Shown: in pieces, positions 8,148-16,484 of the stretch
How positions within the stretch are numbered: position 1 is the first letter of the stretch
How the letters are laid out: each line of letters begins with the position of its first letter
DNA from: CAZTLE01 sp964614415
Lineage (GTDB): Bacteria; Bacteroidota; Bacteroidia; Flavobacteriales; Flavobacteriaceae
Direction: 5' to 3'
DNA: 23,890 nt
Assembly (NCBI GenBank): GCA_964614415.1
Contig: CAZTLE010000043.1
Span: 1-23,890, forward strand
Made by a program: the position numbers and the translations under genes
The notes under the pieces: generated by a model
Seen by the model: the letters and a program-made list of their open reading frames with translations, nothing else
What the model was told of the DNA's origin: nothing
The model's database searches: none

Positions 8148-8599
8148 TGAGAATTTTAGTTTTAATAGCGTTTTTAGCAATATGTAGCTGTAAAAATGCC
8201 CAATCTACAAGGGAAGGCGGAGCAATGACAACGACAGATTTCGAAGAAATACTCTCGGGACATCAGAGCAATATCGATGAACCGTTGGAAGAGATTATTA
8301 CCTCTCAGGACCGTCTTGCAGAAGTGTTCGTTGCGATCAATAGCACTATCTCTCCTAAGATAGACGTTCCAGCGGTCGATTTTGAGAATGAAATAGTCGT
8401 TTTTGTCAATATGGGTTACAAGTCAAGTGGAGGTTATGCTGTTGCGATTAACGCTGTAGAAACGACCTCGGATACCTGTGTTATCAGCGTAAAAGAGACG
8501 GCGCCAGGCCCCACGGATAATGTGACTATGGCGATAACCTATCCCTTTACTTTAGTGAAACTCCCAAGGCAGGATGTGCCTATCTCATTTCAAAAGTAA
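8147..8599 (+). CDS. PrcB-like lipoprotein of unknown function
   Basis: A 150-residue predicted lipoprotein. The first 16 residues form a short hydrophobic signal and are followed by Cys17 in an ICSC lipobox-like context, weaker than the canonical L-A-G-C. The mature part resembles the small PrcB C-terminal domain seen in bacterial cell-surface proteins: a strand-rich core with FENEIVVFVNMG, KSSGGYAVAI and a KETAPGP stretch. I chose the ATG at 8147, which overlaps the bshA stop (TGATG), over the GTG one codon earlier. It is the last gene of the plus-strand run and is followed by a hairpin terminator. Partner and substrate are unknown; the domain call is a family impression. Confidence 0.72.
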   Translation: MRILVLIAFLAICSCKNAQSTREGGAMTTTDFEEILSGHQSNIDEPLEEIITSQDRLAEVFVAINSTISPKIDVPAVDFENEIVVFVNMGYKSSGGYAVAINAVETTSDTCVISVKETAPGPTDNVTMAITYPFTLVKLPRQDVPISFQK

Positions 8600-8605
8600 A
8601 ACCAT

Positions 8606-8633
8606 AAAAAATCCCCGACGATAAGGCCGGGGA
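8606..8633. terminator. Rho-independent terminator between convergent genes
   Basis: The stem TCCCCG (8612-8617) pairs with CGGGGA (8628-8633) around a 10-base loop. Six As at 8606-8611 read as a U-run after the stem on minus-strand transcripts, so it suits the minus-strand outer-membrane protein gene ending at 8657. On the plus strand the stem is followed by only a mixed AT-rich stretch, but it may also slow transcripts leaving the gene that ends at 8599. Confidence 0.75.
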
Positions 8634-8656
8634 CATTATATGTTATTTTATGGACG

Positions 8657-9139
8657 CTAGAATTGATAGCGTACTCCGATTCCAATATCGAAGTCTACAT
8701 CATCTCTGAAATCTCCAAATCCGATTTCGGGTCGGAAGTCGAGAGATATCAACAGCGGGATATCAAAATTATACTCAATTCCAATGTCACCGGTAGCAAG
8801 GAGGAAGGTTTCGTCGCTTGGAGCACCCGGAACGTTGTCAAAATTGATCTGACCTACACCACCACCGGCACCGACGTACCAGTTAAAGTTCCCATCAAGG
8901 ACCCATAGCCATTGGAAAAGACCGACAATCTTAAAGGAATCTGCTCCTTCGTTGTCATGCCAGCTAAGACCGAACTCGAGACGATTGTTTTCCGAAAGTC
9001 CTCGTTGATAGTTGATTTCGGTTCCAAAACCATTGTTGTCACCAAGACGAAGCCCTATGGCGTTTTTGGAAATTTGTTGCGAATTAGCCTCAAAAGAAAA
9101 GGCGGCTAATGCAATTAAGATCAAAATGTACTTCTTCAT
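8657..9139 (-). CDS. Small outer-membrane beta-barrel protein
   Basis: A 160-residue exported protein. Residues 1-20 form a signal peptide ending in ANSQQ. The rest alternates hydrophobic and polar residues in short strands with Gly/Asp turns (GLRLGDNNGFGTEINY, WYVGAGGGVGQINF), and the chain ends in VRYQF, a C-terminal Phe typical of barrels inserted by BAM. The size predicts about eight strands. No specific ligand or activity can be read. The gene stands alone: convergent with the preceding plus-strand run behind a shared terminator, and divergent from the FAD/Fe-S dehydrogenase gene, with which it shares a 142-base intergenic region. Confidence 0.82.
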   Translation of the reverse strand: MKKYILILIALAAFSFEANSQQISKNAIGLRLGDNNGFGTEINYQRGLSENNRLEFGLSWHDNEGADSFKIVGLFQWLWVLDGNFNWYVGAGGGVGQINFDNVPGAPSDETFLLATGDIGIEYNFDIPLLISLDFRPEIGFGDFRDDVDFDIGIGVRYQF

Positions 9140-9173
9140 AGTTTGAGTGTTATGTTATCTGTGTTAAACGATT

Positions 9174-9204
9174 CAAAGTTCGAACTATTGTTCCGTTTTA
9201 CCAA
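9174..9204 (-). promoter_or_regulatory. Candidate promoter for the outer-membrane protein gene
   Basis: Read on the minus strand, TTG (9204-9202) is followed after 20 bases by GAACTTTG (9181-9174). This differs from TAnnTTTG only at the first base, and the spacing fits the Bacteroidetes sigma-A promoter. The untranslated leader would be roughly 30 bases. Identified by eye. Confidence 0.35.
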
Positions 9205-9281
9205 CAGTTTTTGTTGATAACGCCCTGTATTTATTGTAAATATTAGCCAAAACGTCTTATCGGTTTTTTACCTTTACCTAC

Positions 9282-12209
9282 ATGAGTTTGCAACAGGGCA
9301 TACGGGCACTGCGTGATCGTTTGGACGGCGATATCTATACGGATTCCCTGCATACCCGGGCCTATGCGACAGATGCCTCAGTATATCGTAAAATACCTTT
9401 GGCCGTTGCCTATCCCAAAACTGAAGACGACATAATTAGCGTTGTACAATTTGCCGCAAACCACAAGCTTTCTGTTGTACCGCGTACTGCCGGAACTTCG
9501 CTGGCCGGTCAATGTGTGGGTGAAGGTATTATTCTGGATGTTTCGCGCCATCTCAATGCAATTGTCCATCTCGATACGGAGGCCCGGACGGTAACCGTAC
9601 AGCCCGGGGTGATTCGGGATGAGCTCAACCGATTCCTGGAACCACACGGTTTGTTCTTCGGTCCGAATACCTCTACCTCCAGTCGATGTATGATTGGGGG
9701 TATGGTCGGGAATAACTCCAGCGGAACTACCTCCATTCGATACGGAGTAACGAGGGATAAAGTGTTGAAGATCAAAGCGGTCCTTTCCAATGGTGAAGCA
9801 ACCGAATTCAAATCTCTCACTCAGGAAGCTTTTGACAGTAAGGCACAGTTAAACGGACTGGAGGGAAAGATTTACGCTACCATCCGGAAAGAACTTGGTG
9901 ATGCCGAAGTCCAGCAAGCCATACGCGCCGAATTTCCAAGACCGGAGATCCATCGCAGGAATACAGGTTATGCGCTGGACAGCCTGCTTGAGACTAACTA
10001 TTTTACGGAGGCTTCCGATACGCCAATCAATTTGTGTGGTCTATTAACCGGCAGTGAAGGTACCCTGGCCATTTCAACTGAAATAACACTGCAACTCGAT
10101 ACGATTCCTCCGGTGTTTTCAGCCATGGTGGTAACCCATTACCAGAGTCTTGAAAACTGCCTGAATGATGTCATTGTAGCCATGCGCCATAAGCTGTATG
10201 CTTGCGAAATGATGGATAAGGTGATACTCGATTGTACGCGCAACAACAAAAAGTACGACGCATACCGATCCTTTGTTAAGGGGGACCCGGCAGCTATGTT
10301 GTTGTTGGAGCTTCGAGCTGAGAACAAGGAAAATCTCCAGGCTCAGGTGGAAGCGCTTTTAACCGATCTGGAAGCGTCCGGACTGAGCTACCACAGACCT
10401 GTTCTCATGGGAGAAGAGATTGAAAAAGCTATGGAGCTGCGCAAAGCAGGGCTCGGACTTCTGGGGAATATGGTGGGTGACCGGAAGGCTGTCGCCTGTA
10501 TTGAAGATACTGCAGTGGCGCTGGAAGATCTACCCGAATTTATCGGAGAATTCACGAAACTTATGGAAACATACGGCCAGCAGGCTGTTTATTATGCCCA
10601 TGCAGGGGCCGGAGAATTGCATTTGCGACCTATTCTCAACCTAAAACAAACGGAGGATGTAGCTTTTTTCAGAAAGATCACGACCCAGGTTGCGGCGCTT
10701 ACGAAAAGATACCGGGGTTCGTTTTCCGGAGAGCACGGAGACGGAATAGTGCGCTCGGAGTTCATCCCTTTTATGATCGGAGAAGCCAATTATAGCGTAC
10801 TTAGAAAGATCAAAGTAGCCTTTGATCCCGATGGAATTCTTAACCCGGGAAAGATTGTAGATCCATGGAAAATGGACACATCATTGCGTTATGAGGTAGA
10901 TCGGGAAGAGCCCGATATCAATACATTATTGGACTTTGGCGATTCACAGGGCATTTTGCGACTCGCCGAGAATTGCAATGGGAGCGGTGACTGCAGGAAA
11001 CCACACACGGCTAAAGGCACCATGTGTCCCAGCTATCATGCAACACGCAACGAAAAGGATACCACCCGGGCCAGAGCCAACGTTCTGAGGGAGGTCCTGA
11101 CGGAAAGTGGGTCTTTACAAGGTTTTCAAAGCTCCGATCTCAAGGAAGTGATGAACCTATGTTTAAGTTGTAAGGCTTGTGCAAGCGAATGCCCTAGTAA
11201 TGTAGACATCGCCACAGCCAAGGCCGAATTCCTTTATCAGTATCAAAAAGTACACGGTACGAGCCGGGCCGATAGGCTCTTTGCCAAAAGCACCAGCCTG
11301 AACAGGAAGATGTCGCGCTTTCCGCGATTCATGAATCTGATCAATAACGGTTGGCTCACTTCGGGATTGGTGAAGCGGATGGCTGGCGTTGCGGCTGCCA
11401 GGCAAATTCCTAAATTATCACAAACTACGTTTCAGGCGTATTATGAACGTCATTCAGGAAATGAGGTTCATTCGAACAGGAAGGTGGTCCTTTTTGTGGA
11501 TGAATTCAGTAATTACCTGGATGCGGATATAGCTATTGACTGTTTTGAGTTGCTAGTCGCCCTTGGTTATTCGGTAACCGCAGTAAGTCATTTGGATAGC
11601 GGGAGAGCCCTTATTTCCAAAGGTTTTTTGAAAGAGGCTAAGGAGCAGGCAACGCGAAATGTAGCTGAACTTTCCAACATGATCTCTTCGGAATGCCCTT
11701 TGCTAGGTATAGAACCATCCGCCGTGTTGTCTTTTCGCGACGAGTACATTCGGCTCGTGGAGGACGTCGCAAGTGCCAAAAAGATTGCCGGGAATGCCTT
11801 CCTGATTGAAGAATTCCTGGCTTCGGAAATGGAGAAGGGGTACATACATGCCGATCAATTCACTTCAGAAGCAAAGACATTAAAGATTCATGTACACTGC
11901 CATCAGAAGGCGTTAAGCAATCAGAAAGTGACCTTCGATATCCTGAATCTCCCTGAGAACTACAGTCCTACCCTTATTCCTTCCGGATGCTGTGGTATGG
12001 CTGGTAGCTTCGGGTATGAGAAGGAACACTACGGGCTTAGTATGGATATCGGTAACCTGACGCTGTTCCCCGCAGTTCGAAAAGCTTCAGATGAGGTGAT
12101 CATCGTGGCCAACGGCACCAGTTGCAGACATCAAATCACTGATGGTACGAAACGGCATGCGAAGCATCCGGTAAGTGTACTTAGAGCGGCCCTGCTTAAT
12201 TCCCGATAA
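9282..12209 (+). CDS. FAD-linked oxidase fused to Fe-S/CCG domains (2-hydroxyacid dehydrogenase, YdiJ/GlcD-GlcF type)
   Basis: A 975-residue cytoplasmic or membrane-peripheral flavo-iron-sulfur enzyme, probably oxidising a D-2-hydroxyacid (D-lactate, glycolate or D-2-hydroxyglutarate) and passing electrons to quinone. The order is: FAD-binding type-4 domain (about 30-260; PRTAGTSLAGQ and the GGMVGNNSSGT loop), FAD-oxidase C-terminal domain (to about 535; HAGAGELHLRP, SGEHGDGIVRSEF, DPDGILNPGKI), two 4Fe-4S motifs (C565/C571 with C582-P; C627-x2-C630-x2-C633-x3-C637-P), and a GlpC-like CCG region with HCHQKAL and C903-C904-G-M-A-G. This is the all-in-one arrangement that other bacteria encode as separate GlcD and GlcF proteins. 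A near-match to the -7 element (TACCTTTA, 9269-9276) lies just upstream. Its last 14 bases overlap the end of a convergent gene. The substrate is uncertain. Confidence 0.9.
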   Translation: MSLQQGIRALRDRLDGDIYTDSLHTRAYATDASVYRKIPLAVAYPKTEDDIISVVQFAANHKLSVVPRTAGTSLAGQCVGEGIILDVSRHLNAIVHLDTEARTVTVQPGVIRDELNRFLEPHGLFFGPNTSTSSRCMIGGMVGNNSSGTTSIRYGVTRDKVLKIKAVLSNGEATEFKSLTQEAFDSKAQLNGLEGKIYATIRKELGDAEVQQAIRAEFPRPEIHRRNTGYALDSLLETNYFTEASDTPINLCGLLTGSEGTLAISTEITLQLDTIPPVFSAMVVTHYQSLENCLNDVIVAMRHKLYACEMMDKVILDCTRNNKKYDAYRSFVKGDPAAMLLLELRAENKENLQAQVEALLTDLEASGLSYHRPVLMGEEIEKAMELRKAGLGLLGNMVGDRKAVACIEDTAVALEDLPEFIGEFTKLMETYGQQAVYYAHAGAGELHLRPILNLKQTEDVAFFRKITTQVAALTKRYRGSFSGEHGDGIVRSEFIPFMIGEANYSVLRKIKVAFDPDGILNPGKIVDPWKMDTSLRYEVDREEPDINTLLDFGDSQGILRLAENCNGSGDCRKPHTAKGTMCPSYHATRNEKDTTRARANVLREVLTESGSLQGFQSSDLKEVMNLCLSCKACASECPSNVDIATAKAEFLYQYQKVHGTSRADRLFAKSTSLNRKMSRFPRFMNLINNGWLTSGLVKRMAGVAAARQIPKLSQTTFQAYYERHSGNEVHSNRKVVLFVDEFSNYLDADIAIDCFELLVALGYSVTAVSHLDSGRALISKGFLKEAKEQATRNVAELSNMISSECPLLGIEPSAVLSFRDEYIRLVEDVASAKKIAGNAFLIEEFLASEMEKGYIHADQFTSEAKTLKIHVHCHQKALSNQKVTFDILNLPENYSPTLIPSGCCGMAGSFGYEKEHYGLSMDIGNLTLFPAVRKASDEVIIVANGTSCRHQITDGTKRHAKHPVSVLRAALLNSR

Positions 12210-13044
12210 AAAACGAATCTATGGTTTGTGCCGACGTGGATGAGCCTTCGGTAGGTATTCCCGGATCAATACCCGTCCCGCTAAGATCTTCCAGCATATA
12301 TTCGAACTGAACATCCGAAAATACAAGCCCCGTGTCCTTTACGTAGTAGTTGGTAATTACAAGCACATCCTGGGAAAGTAAAATAGGGAAGGGGATCACA
12401 ATACCCCCAATTTCTATTTGGGCCGTAACGGCCAGATTCACAATGATCTTGCTGGTAAGGACATCTTCAAAGTTCTGACCTTCCAGCGTGAACGAAGCCA
12501 GCTTTTCACCTTGTTCAGAAACAACTGTATAATCGATCAAAACAGGAATCGTACTGATCACTTCGTTGAGTTCGCCGGTTACGGTAGCCAGAATGTCCCC
12601 GGTGTTTGCAGATGAATCGTATAAAGCCACGTTTTCCAATGGAATAATAACGGTCGGGAATCCGTCGATCACCGGAGAAGTGAGTTCACCGTTCAGGATC
12701 AACTCCGTATCTGTGGTACGCGCTGCGCTTTGAGAGAACAGGTTGGTCATGAAGGCTACGGCCGGCTCAAGGGCGTCCATATTTGTGAAAGTCTCACCGT
12801 CAATGACAGTTGTACCCGTTACATAGAGCGAATCGCGGGAGGCACCCTGATCGGATGTATTGTTATACGTCCACCAGGAATCAGCGTTCAGGGGAAAGTA
12901 GTCGATTACTTCAACCGGGTCGCCGTTGCCGTCATTATTTCCGTCACCGGACTGATCGTCTGTCGTTTGGGAATCATCGCTCGTAGAACATGCCGCCAGC
13001 AGCACTGCGGCGAAAAGCCACAATAGGTAGGTTCTCTTTTTCAT
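12196..13044 (-). CDS. Lipoprotein of unknown function
   Basis: A 282-residue predicted lipoprotein. The start at the ATG at 13044 gives MKKRTYLLWLF followed by VLLAAC, a clean type II signal with lipobox L-A-A-C; an ATG 18 bases upstream is less likely because it would displace the signal. After the Cys comes a low-complexity Asp/Ser/Gly/Asn tether, then a strand-rich domain beginning near YFPLNADSWWTYNN. That opening resembles secreted Bacteroidetes proteins measured on surface-exposed lipoproteins, but I do not recognise a named family. The gene follows the LpxH-like gene by 38 bases on the same strand and has its own -7 element. Its 3' end overlaps the FAD/Fe-S dehydrogenase gene by 14 bases. 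Confidence 0.78.
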   Translation of the reverse strand: MKKRTYLLWLFAAVLLAACSTSDDSQTTDDQSGDGNNDGNGDPVEVIDYFPLNADSWWTYNNTSDQGASRDSLYVTGTTVIDGETFTNMDALEPAVAFMTNLFSQSAARTTDTELILNGELTSPVIDGFPTVIIPLENVALYDSSANTGDILATVTGELNEVISTIPVLIDYTVVSEQGEKLASFTLEGQNFEDVLTSKIIVNLAVTAQIEIGGIVIPFPILLSQDVLVITNYYVKDTGLVFSDVQFEYMLEDLSGTGIDPGIPTEGSSTSAQTIDSFFIGN

Positions 13045-13059
13045 GGGATTTGGTTTTTC

Positions 13060-13067
13060 CAAAGATA
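13060..13067 (-). promoter_or_regulatory. -7 promoter element for the lipoprotein gene
   Basis: On the minus strand the bases read TATCTTTG, an exact match to TAnnTTTG, 15 bases before the ATG at 13044. No convincing TTG -33 element is seen at the usual distance. It would let the lipoprotein gene be expressed separately from the LpxH-like gene just upstream. Confidence 0.45.
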
Positions 13068-13082
13068 TGAAAAAGCTGTTGG

Positions 13083-13904
13083 CTATAATTTCTGGAAAGC
13101 CGAAATAAGGCCTGGAATGGAGTCTTCGTCTTCGAGCGCCTCTTTTTCCAGTTTGTATTCGAACTTATTGGAGGAGTGGTAGAAAAGGTGCCAGCGTTCG
13201 TTATTGTACTCCAGTGCGGTTAGGTTTTCCACCCAATCACCACTGTTCAAATAAATACAACTTCCCTTGTCGTTCTTCACTTTTCGGATAGCGGGCTGGT
13301 GTATATGTCCGCAAATTACATAGTCAAACTTGTTATCGATCGCCAGATCGGTAGCTGTTTGCTCGAAGTTATTGATGAACTTCACCGCCTGTTTTACACT
13401 ATTCTTGATCTTTTTGGAGAGTGAATACTTCTCCCGTCCCAATCGTATCAGACAAGCATTAATGAGGCGATTTAAGACTATGAGAAGATCATACCCCCAG
13501 CCCCCCAGTTTTGCGATCCATTTGGCATGCTGAATAGAAGCATCGAAGACATCTCCGTGAAAAAACCAGGCTTTCTTTCCATCCAGATCGAGCACCAGTT
13601 TATCGAGGATATAGATGTTTCCCATTTTGGTATCGCTAAACCTACGCAGCTTTTCATCGTGGTTGCCCGTAATGTAATACACTTTGGTCCCCTTGGTGGC
13701 GAGAGAAATTATCTTCTTGATGACAAGTAAGTGGGACTTCGGGAAATAGCGTTTCCGAAATTGCCATATATCGAAAATGTCCCCGTTAAGGATCAATTTT
13801 CCGGGGCGAACGGAATTCAGATAATTCAATACCTCTTTGGCGTGACACCCGTACGTACCTAAATGGATGTCCGAGAGCACGACTAATTCAACTTTTCGTT
13901 TCAA
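13083..13904 (-). CDS. UDP-2,3-diacylglucosamine diphosphatase-like metallophosphoesterase (LpxH type)
   Basis: A calcineurin-like metallophosphoesterase, probably hydrolysing UDP-2,3-diacylglucosamine to lipid X and UMP at the inner membrane in lipid A synthesis. The metal-binding blocks are in order: SDIHLGTYG (D-x-H), NGDIFDIWQF (GD), TGNHDEK (GNHD), FHGDVFD, GHIHQPA (GHxH) and LNSGDW. Flavobacterial relatives begin a few residues before the first block, so I chose the TTG at 13904, giving MKRKVELVVLSDIHLG. The alternative ATG at 13946 adds 14 aromatic-rich residues (MPPLFWFFVF) not expected in the family, but it cannot be excluded. The length of about 273 residues fits. The lipid A assignment is by family; some members act on other phosphodiesters. 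Confidence 0.85.
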   Translation of the reverse strand: MKRKVELVVLSDIHLGTYGCHAKEVLNYLNSVRPGKLILNGDIFDIWQFRKRYFPKSHLLVIKKIISLATKGTKVYYITGNHDEKLRRFSDTKMGNIYILDKLVLDLDGKKAWFFHGDVFDASIQHAKWIAKLGGWGYDLLIVLNRLINACLIRLGREKYSLSKKIKNSVKQAVKFINNFEQTATDLAIDNKFDYVICGHIHQPAIRKVKNDKGSCIYLNSGDWVENLTALEYNNERWHLFYHSSNKFEYKLEKEALEDEDSIPGLISAFQKL

Positions 13905-14055
13905 ATGGCAAGATTTGAATACAAAGAACCAAAAAAGGGGAGGCAAGCGTTTTATCCGAAGGTTATATTTAGATACAAAAAAGGTTATCCCGGTTAGGAG
14001 AATGTTTCTATAGTATTAAGGGGTTGCATTATTTTTAATATTGGATTGGAACATT

Positions 14056-14063
14056 TACATTTG
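14056..14063 (+). promoter_or_regulatory. -7 promoter element for aroC
   Basis: The bases read TACATTTG, an exact TAnnTTTG match, 14 bases before the aroC ATG. A T-rich stretch (14032-14036) sits about 19 bases upstream where a -33 TTG would be expected, but the match is weak. The 131-base region 13947-14077 is divergent, serving aroC and the LpxH-like gene; I see no other clear motif in it. Confidence 0.45.
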
Positions 14064-14077
14064 TTGAAAACCACATT

Positions 14078-15142
14078 ATGGCCGGAAATTCCTTCGGAAC
14101 ACTATTCAAACTTACTACTTTCGGTGAATCTCACGGTACGGCCATAGGAGGCATTCTGGAGGGTTGCCCTGCAGGTTTGGCTCTTGATATGAAGGCCATA
14201 GAACGCGAAATGCAACGGCGTAAGCCAGGCCAGTCTGCCATTACTACCCAACGTAAGGAAGAAGATACGGTCGAGTTTCTGTCGGGTGTTTTTGAAGGCA
14301 CTACAACCGGTACTCCGATCGGATTTGTTATTCGGAATACAGATCAAAAATCCCGCGACTACTCGCATATCAAAGATACCTATCGCCCGTCCCATGCCGA
14401 TTATACCTACGACGAGAAATACGGTATCCGCGATTACCGCGGAGGTGGGCGGTCCTCAGCTCGCGAAACCGCATGCCGCGTGGTTGCAGGGGCTATTGCC
14501 AAGCAGTTGCTCAAAGGAATTGAAGTAACGGCTTATGTGTCGTCTGTTGGGGAGCTGGAACTCGATACCCATTATTCGAAACTCAATTTTGCCGAAATAG
14601 AAAACAACTCGGTACGCACTGCCGATGCCAACATGGCTGCTCAAATGGAGGCGTACATCAAAGATATTCGGAAACAGGGCGATACCGTTGGAGGTACCGT
14701 GACCTGTGTTATTTCGAACGTTCCCAAAGGACTGGGAGAACCCGTCTTCGATAAGCTGCATGCCCAGCTGGGAAAAGCAATGCTCTCTATTAATGCCGTG
14801 AAAGGATTTGAGTATGGTAGCGGTTTTGCAGGTACCCGAATGAAGGGAAGTGATCATAACGATCTGTTCAATGCCGATGGCAGCACCAGAACCAACAACA
14901 GCGGTGGGGTGCAAGGAGGGATAAGTAATGGTGAGGACATCTATTTCAACGTGGCGTTTAAGCCCGTTGCGACCCTTATGAAGGTCCAGGAGACGATAGA
15001 CAATGAAGGCAAGGTGATCGAAATGCACGGTAAGGGACGTCACGATCCCTGCGTAGTGCCAAGGGCCGTACCGATTGTAGAGGCTATGGCCGCTCTGGTG
15101 ATAGCCGACTTTTGGTTGTTGAATAAAGTTTCTAAATTGTAA
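14078..15142 (+). CDS. aroC: Chorismate synthase
   Basis: Catalyses the last step of the shikimate pathway, converting 5-enolpyruvylshikimate-3-phosphate to chorismate with reduced FMN in the cytoplasm. The N-terminal signature FGESHG is at residues about 12-17. The central signature has RPSHADYTYDEKYG followed by DYRGGGRSSARETA, with the substrate- and flavin-contacting Arg, His and Ser residues. NNSGGVQGGISNGE and RHDPCVVPRAVPIVEAM follow toward the C-terminus. The length of 354 residues is normal. A -7 element precedes the ATG directly. The next gene, a transporter, follows after 16 bases and may be cotranscribed. Other aro genes are not in the window. Confidence 0.97.
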   Translation: MAGNSFGTLFKLTTFGESHGTAIGGILEGCPAGLALDMKAIEREMQRRKPGQSAITTQRKEEDTVEFLSGVFEGTTTGTPIGFVIRNTDQKSRDYSHIKDTYRPSHADYTYDEKYGIRDYRGGGRSSARETACRVVAGAIAKQLLKGIEVTAYVSSVGELELDTHYSKLNFAEIENNSVRTADANMAAQMEAYIKDIRKQGDTVGGTVTCVISNVPKGLGEPVFDKLHAQLGKAMLSINAVKGFEYGSGFAGTRMKGSDHNDLFNADGSTRTNNSGGVQGGISNGEDIYFNVAFKPVATLMKVQETIDNEGKVIEMHGKGRHDPCVVPRAVPIVEAMAALVIADFWLLNKVSKL

Positions 15143-15158
15143 CCGACATACAACATTT

Positions 15159-16484
15159 ATGAGAAAACTCGCATTACACTGGAAGATATTGATCGGAATG
15201 CTTCTGGGAATACTGTTCGGCTTTGCCATGACCGGTGTTTCCTGGGGCCCGGGATTTGTTAACGATTGGATAGGTCCGCTGGGGAGCATCTTTGTGAACC
15301 TTCTGAAACTGATCGCCATTCCGTTGATCCTGGCCTCGCTCATCAAAGGTATTTCGGACCTGAAGGATATTTCCAAGTTTGCTAATATCGGAATTCGAAC
15401 CATCGGTATCTATGTGGTAACTACGGTGATTGCGATAAGTGTAGGGCTTTTGTTGGTAAACGTTGTGGCTCCGGGTAATGGAGTTTCCGAAGAAACCATT
15501 GCAAAGCTAACGGAAACCTATGCAACCGACGCCGGTGTTACCTCCAAACTGGAGGAAGCCACAAACCAAAAAGAAAGTGGACCGTTACAGTTTCTCGTAG
15601 ATATGGTGCCGGACAATGCCTTTAGTGCACTGTCTGACAATCGCCGAATGCTGCAGGTAATCGTTTTTGCGATGTTCCTGGGAATTAGCATGCTACTCAT
15701 AGGTGAGAAGGCGGCCAAACCACTGAAGGACTTTTTTGATTCGGTGAATGACGTGGTCCTCAAAATGGTGGACCTCATTATGCTTACGGCTCCAGTGGCT
15801 GTATTTGCGCTTTTGGCCAATGTTGTAGTGTCTTCCGGAGATCCCGATCTGTTGTATGCACTTCTCAAATACTCGGCAACGGTAGTTGGAGGTTTGATCA
15901 TTATGATTATGATCTATACGCTCATCATCAGTGTGTACACCCGAAAGAACCCATTCTGGTTCCTTAAGAATATTAGTCCGGCGCAATTACTGGCCTTCTC
16001 CACAAGTTCCAGTGCGGCCACCTTACCGGTGACGATGGAGCGGGTAGAAGAACACATTGGGGTTGATAAGGAGGTTTCCAGTTTTGTACTTCCTGTAGGT
16101 GCTACTATCAACATGGACGGTACCAGTTTGTACCAGGGAGTCGCTGCAGTATTCATTGCTCAGGCGCTGGCTCATGATCTGGCTTTTGCCGATCAGCTTA
16201 CCATTGTATTAACGGCCTTATTGGCATCGATTGGATCGGCTGCGGTTCCGGGTGCCGGGATGGTGATGCTGGTGATCGTGTTGGAATCTATTGGTTTCCC
16301 GGCAGAAAAGCTGGCCATTGGTTTGGCACTGATCTTTGCTGTTGATCGACCGCTTGATATGTGTAGAACGGTAGTGAATGTAACGGGTGACGCTACGGTA
16401 TCGATGATCGTAGCCAAGTCGGTAGGTAAGCTAAGCAAGCCACATCCCAAGGAATGGGACGATCATTATGAGGAAGTCAAGTAG
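15159..16484 (+). CDS. Dicarboxylate/amino acid:cation symporter (DAACS, GltP/SdcS-like)
   Basis: A 441-residue secondary transporter that imports C4-dicarboxylates or acidic amino acids with Na+ or H+. The sequence is strongly hydrophobic, with about eight helices. The DAACS hallmarks are present: a serine-rich hairpin AFSTSSSAATLPVT at about residues 283-296, the NMDGTSLYQGVAA motif in helix 7, and a glycine/proline hairpin SIGSAAVPGAGMVM followed by AVDRPLDMCRTVVNVTGD in the last segment, where substrate and sodium contacts lie. It follows aroC by 16 bases with no terminator between them. Its last 8 bases overlap the convergent DUF5995 gene. The family is secure; glutamate, aspartate, succinate or fumarate cannot be told apart here. 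Confidence 0.93.
   Translation: MRKLALHWKILIGMLLGILFGFAMTGVSWGPGFVNDWIGPLGSIFVNLLKLIAIPLILASLIKGISDLKDISKFANIGIRTIGIYVVTTVIAISVGLLLVNVVAPGNGVSEETIAKLTETYATDAGVTSKLEEATNQKESGPLQFLVDMVPDNAFSALSDNRRMLQVIVFAMFLGISMLLIGEKAAKPLKDFFDSVNDVVLKMVDLIMLTAPVAVFALLANVVVSSGDPDLLYALLKYSATVVGGLIIMIMIYTLIISVYTRKNPFWFLKNISPAQLLAFSTSSSAATLPVTMERVEEHIGVDKEVSSFVLPVGATINMDGTSLYQGVAAVFIAQALAHDLAFADQLTIVLTALLASIGSAAVPGAGMVMLVIVLESIGFPAEKLAIGLALIFAVDRPLDMCRTVVNVTGDATVSMIVAKSVGKLSKPHPKEWDDHYEEVK

Noticed and set aside
14456..15403. A 315-codon minus-strand open frame across aroC and the symporter
   Set aside because: It is antisense to two well-recognised genes and spans their junction; the translation has no recognisable fold.
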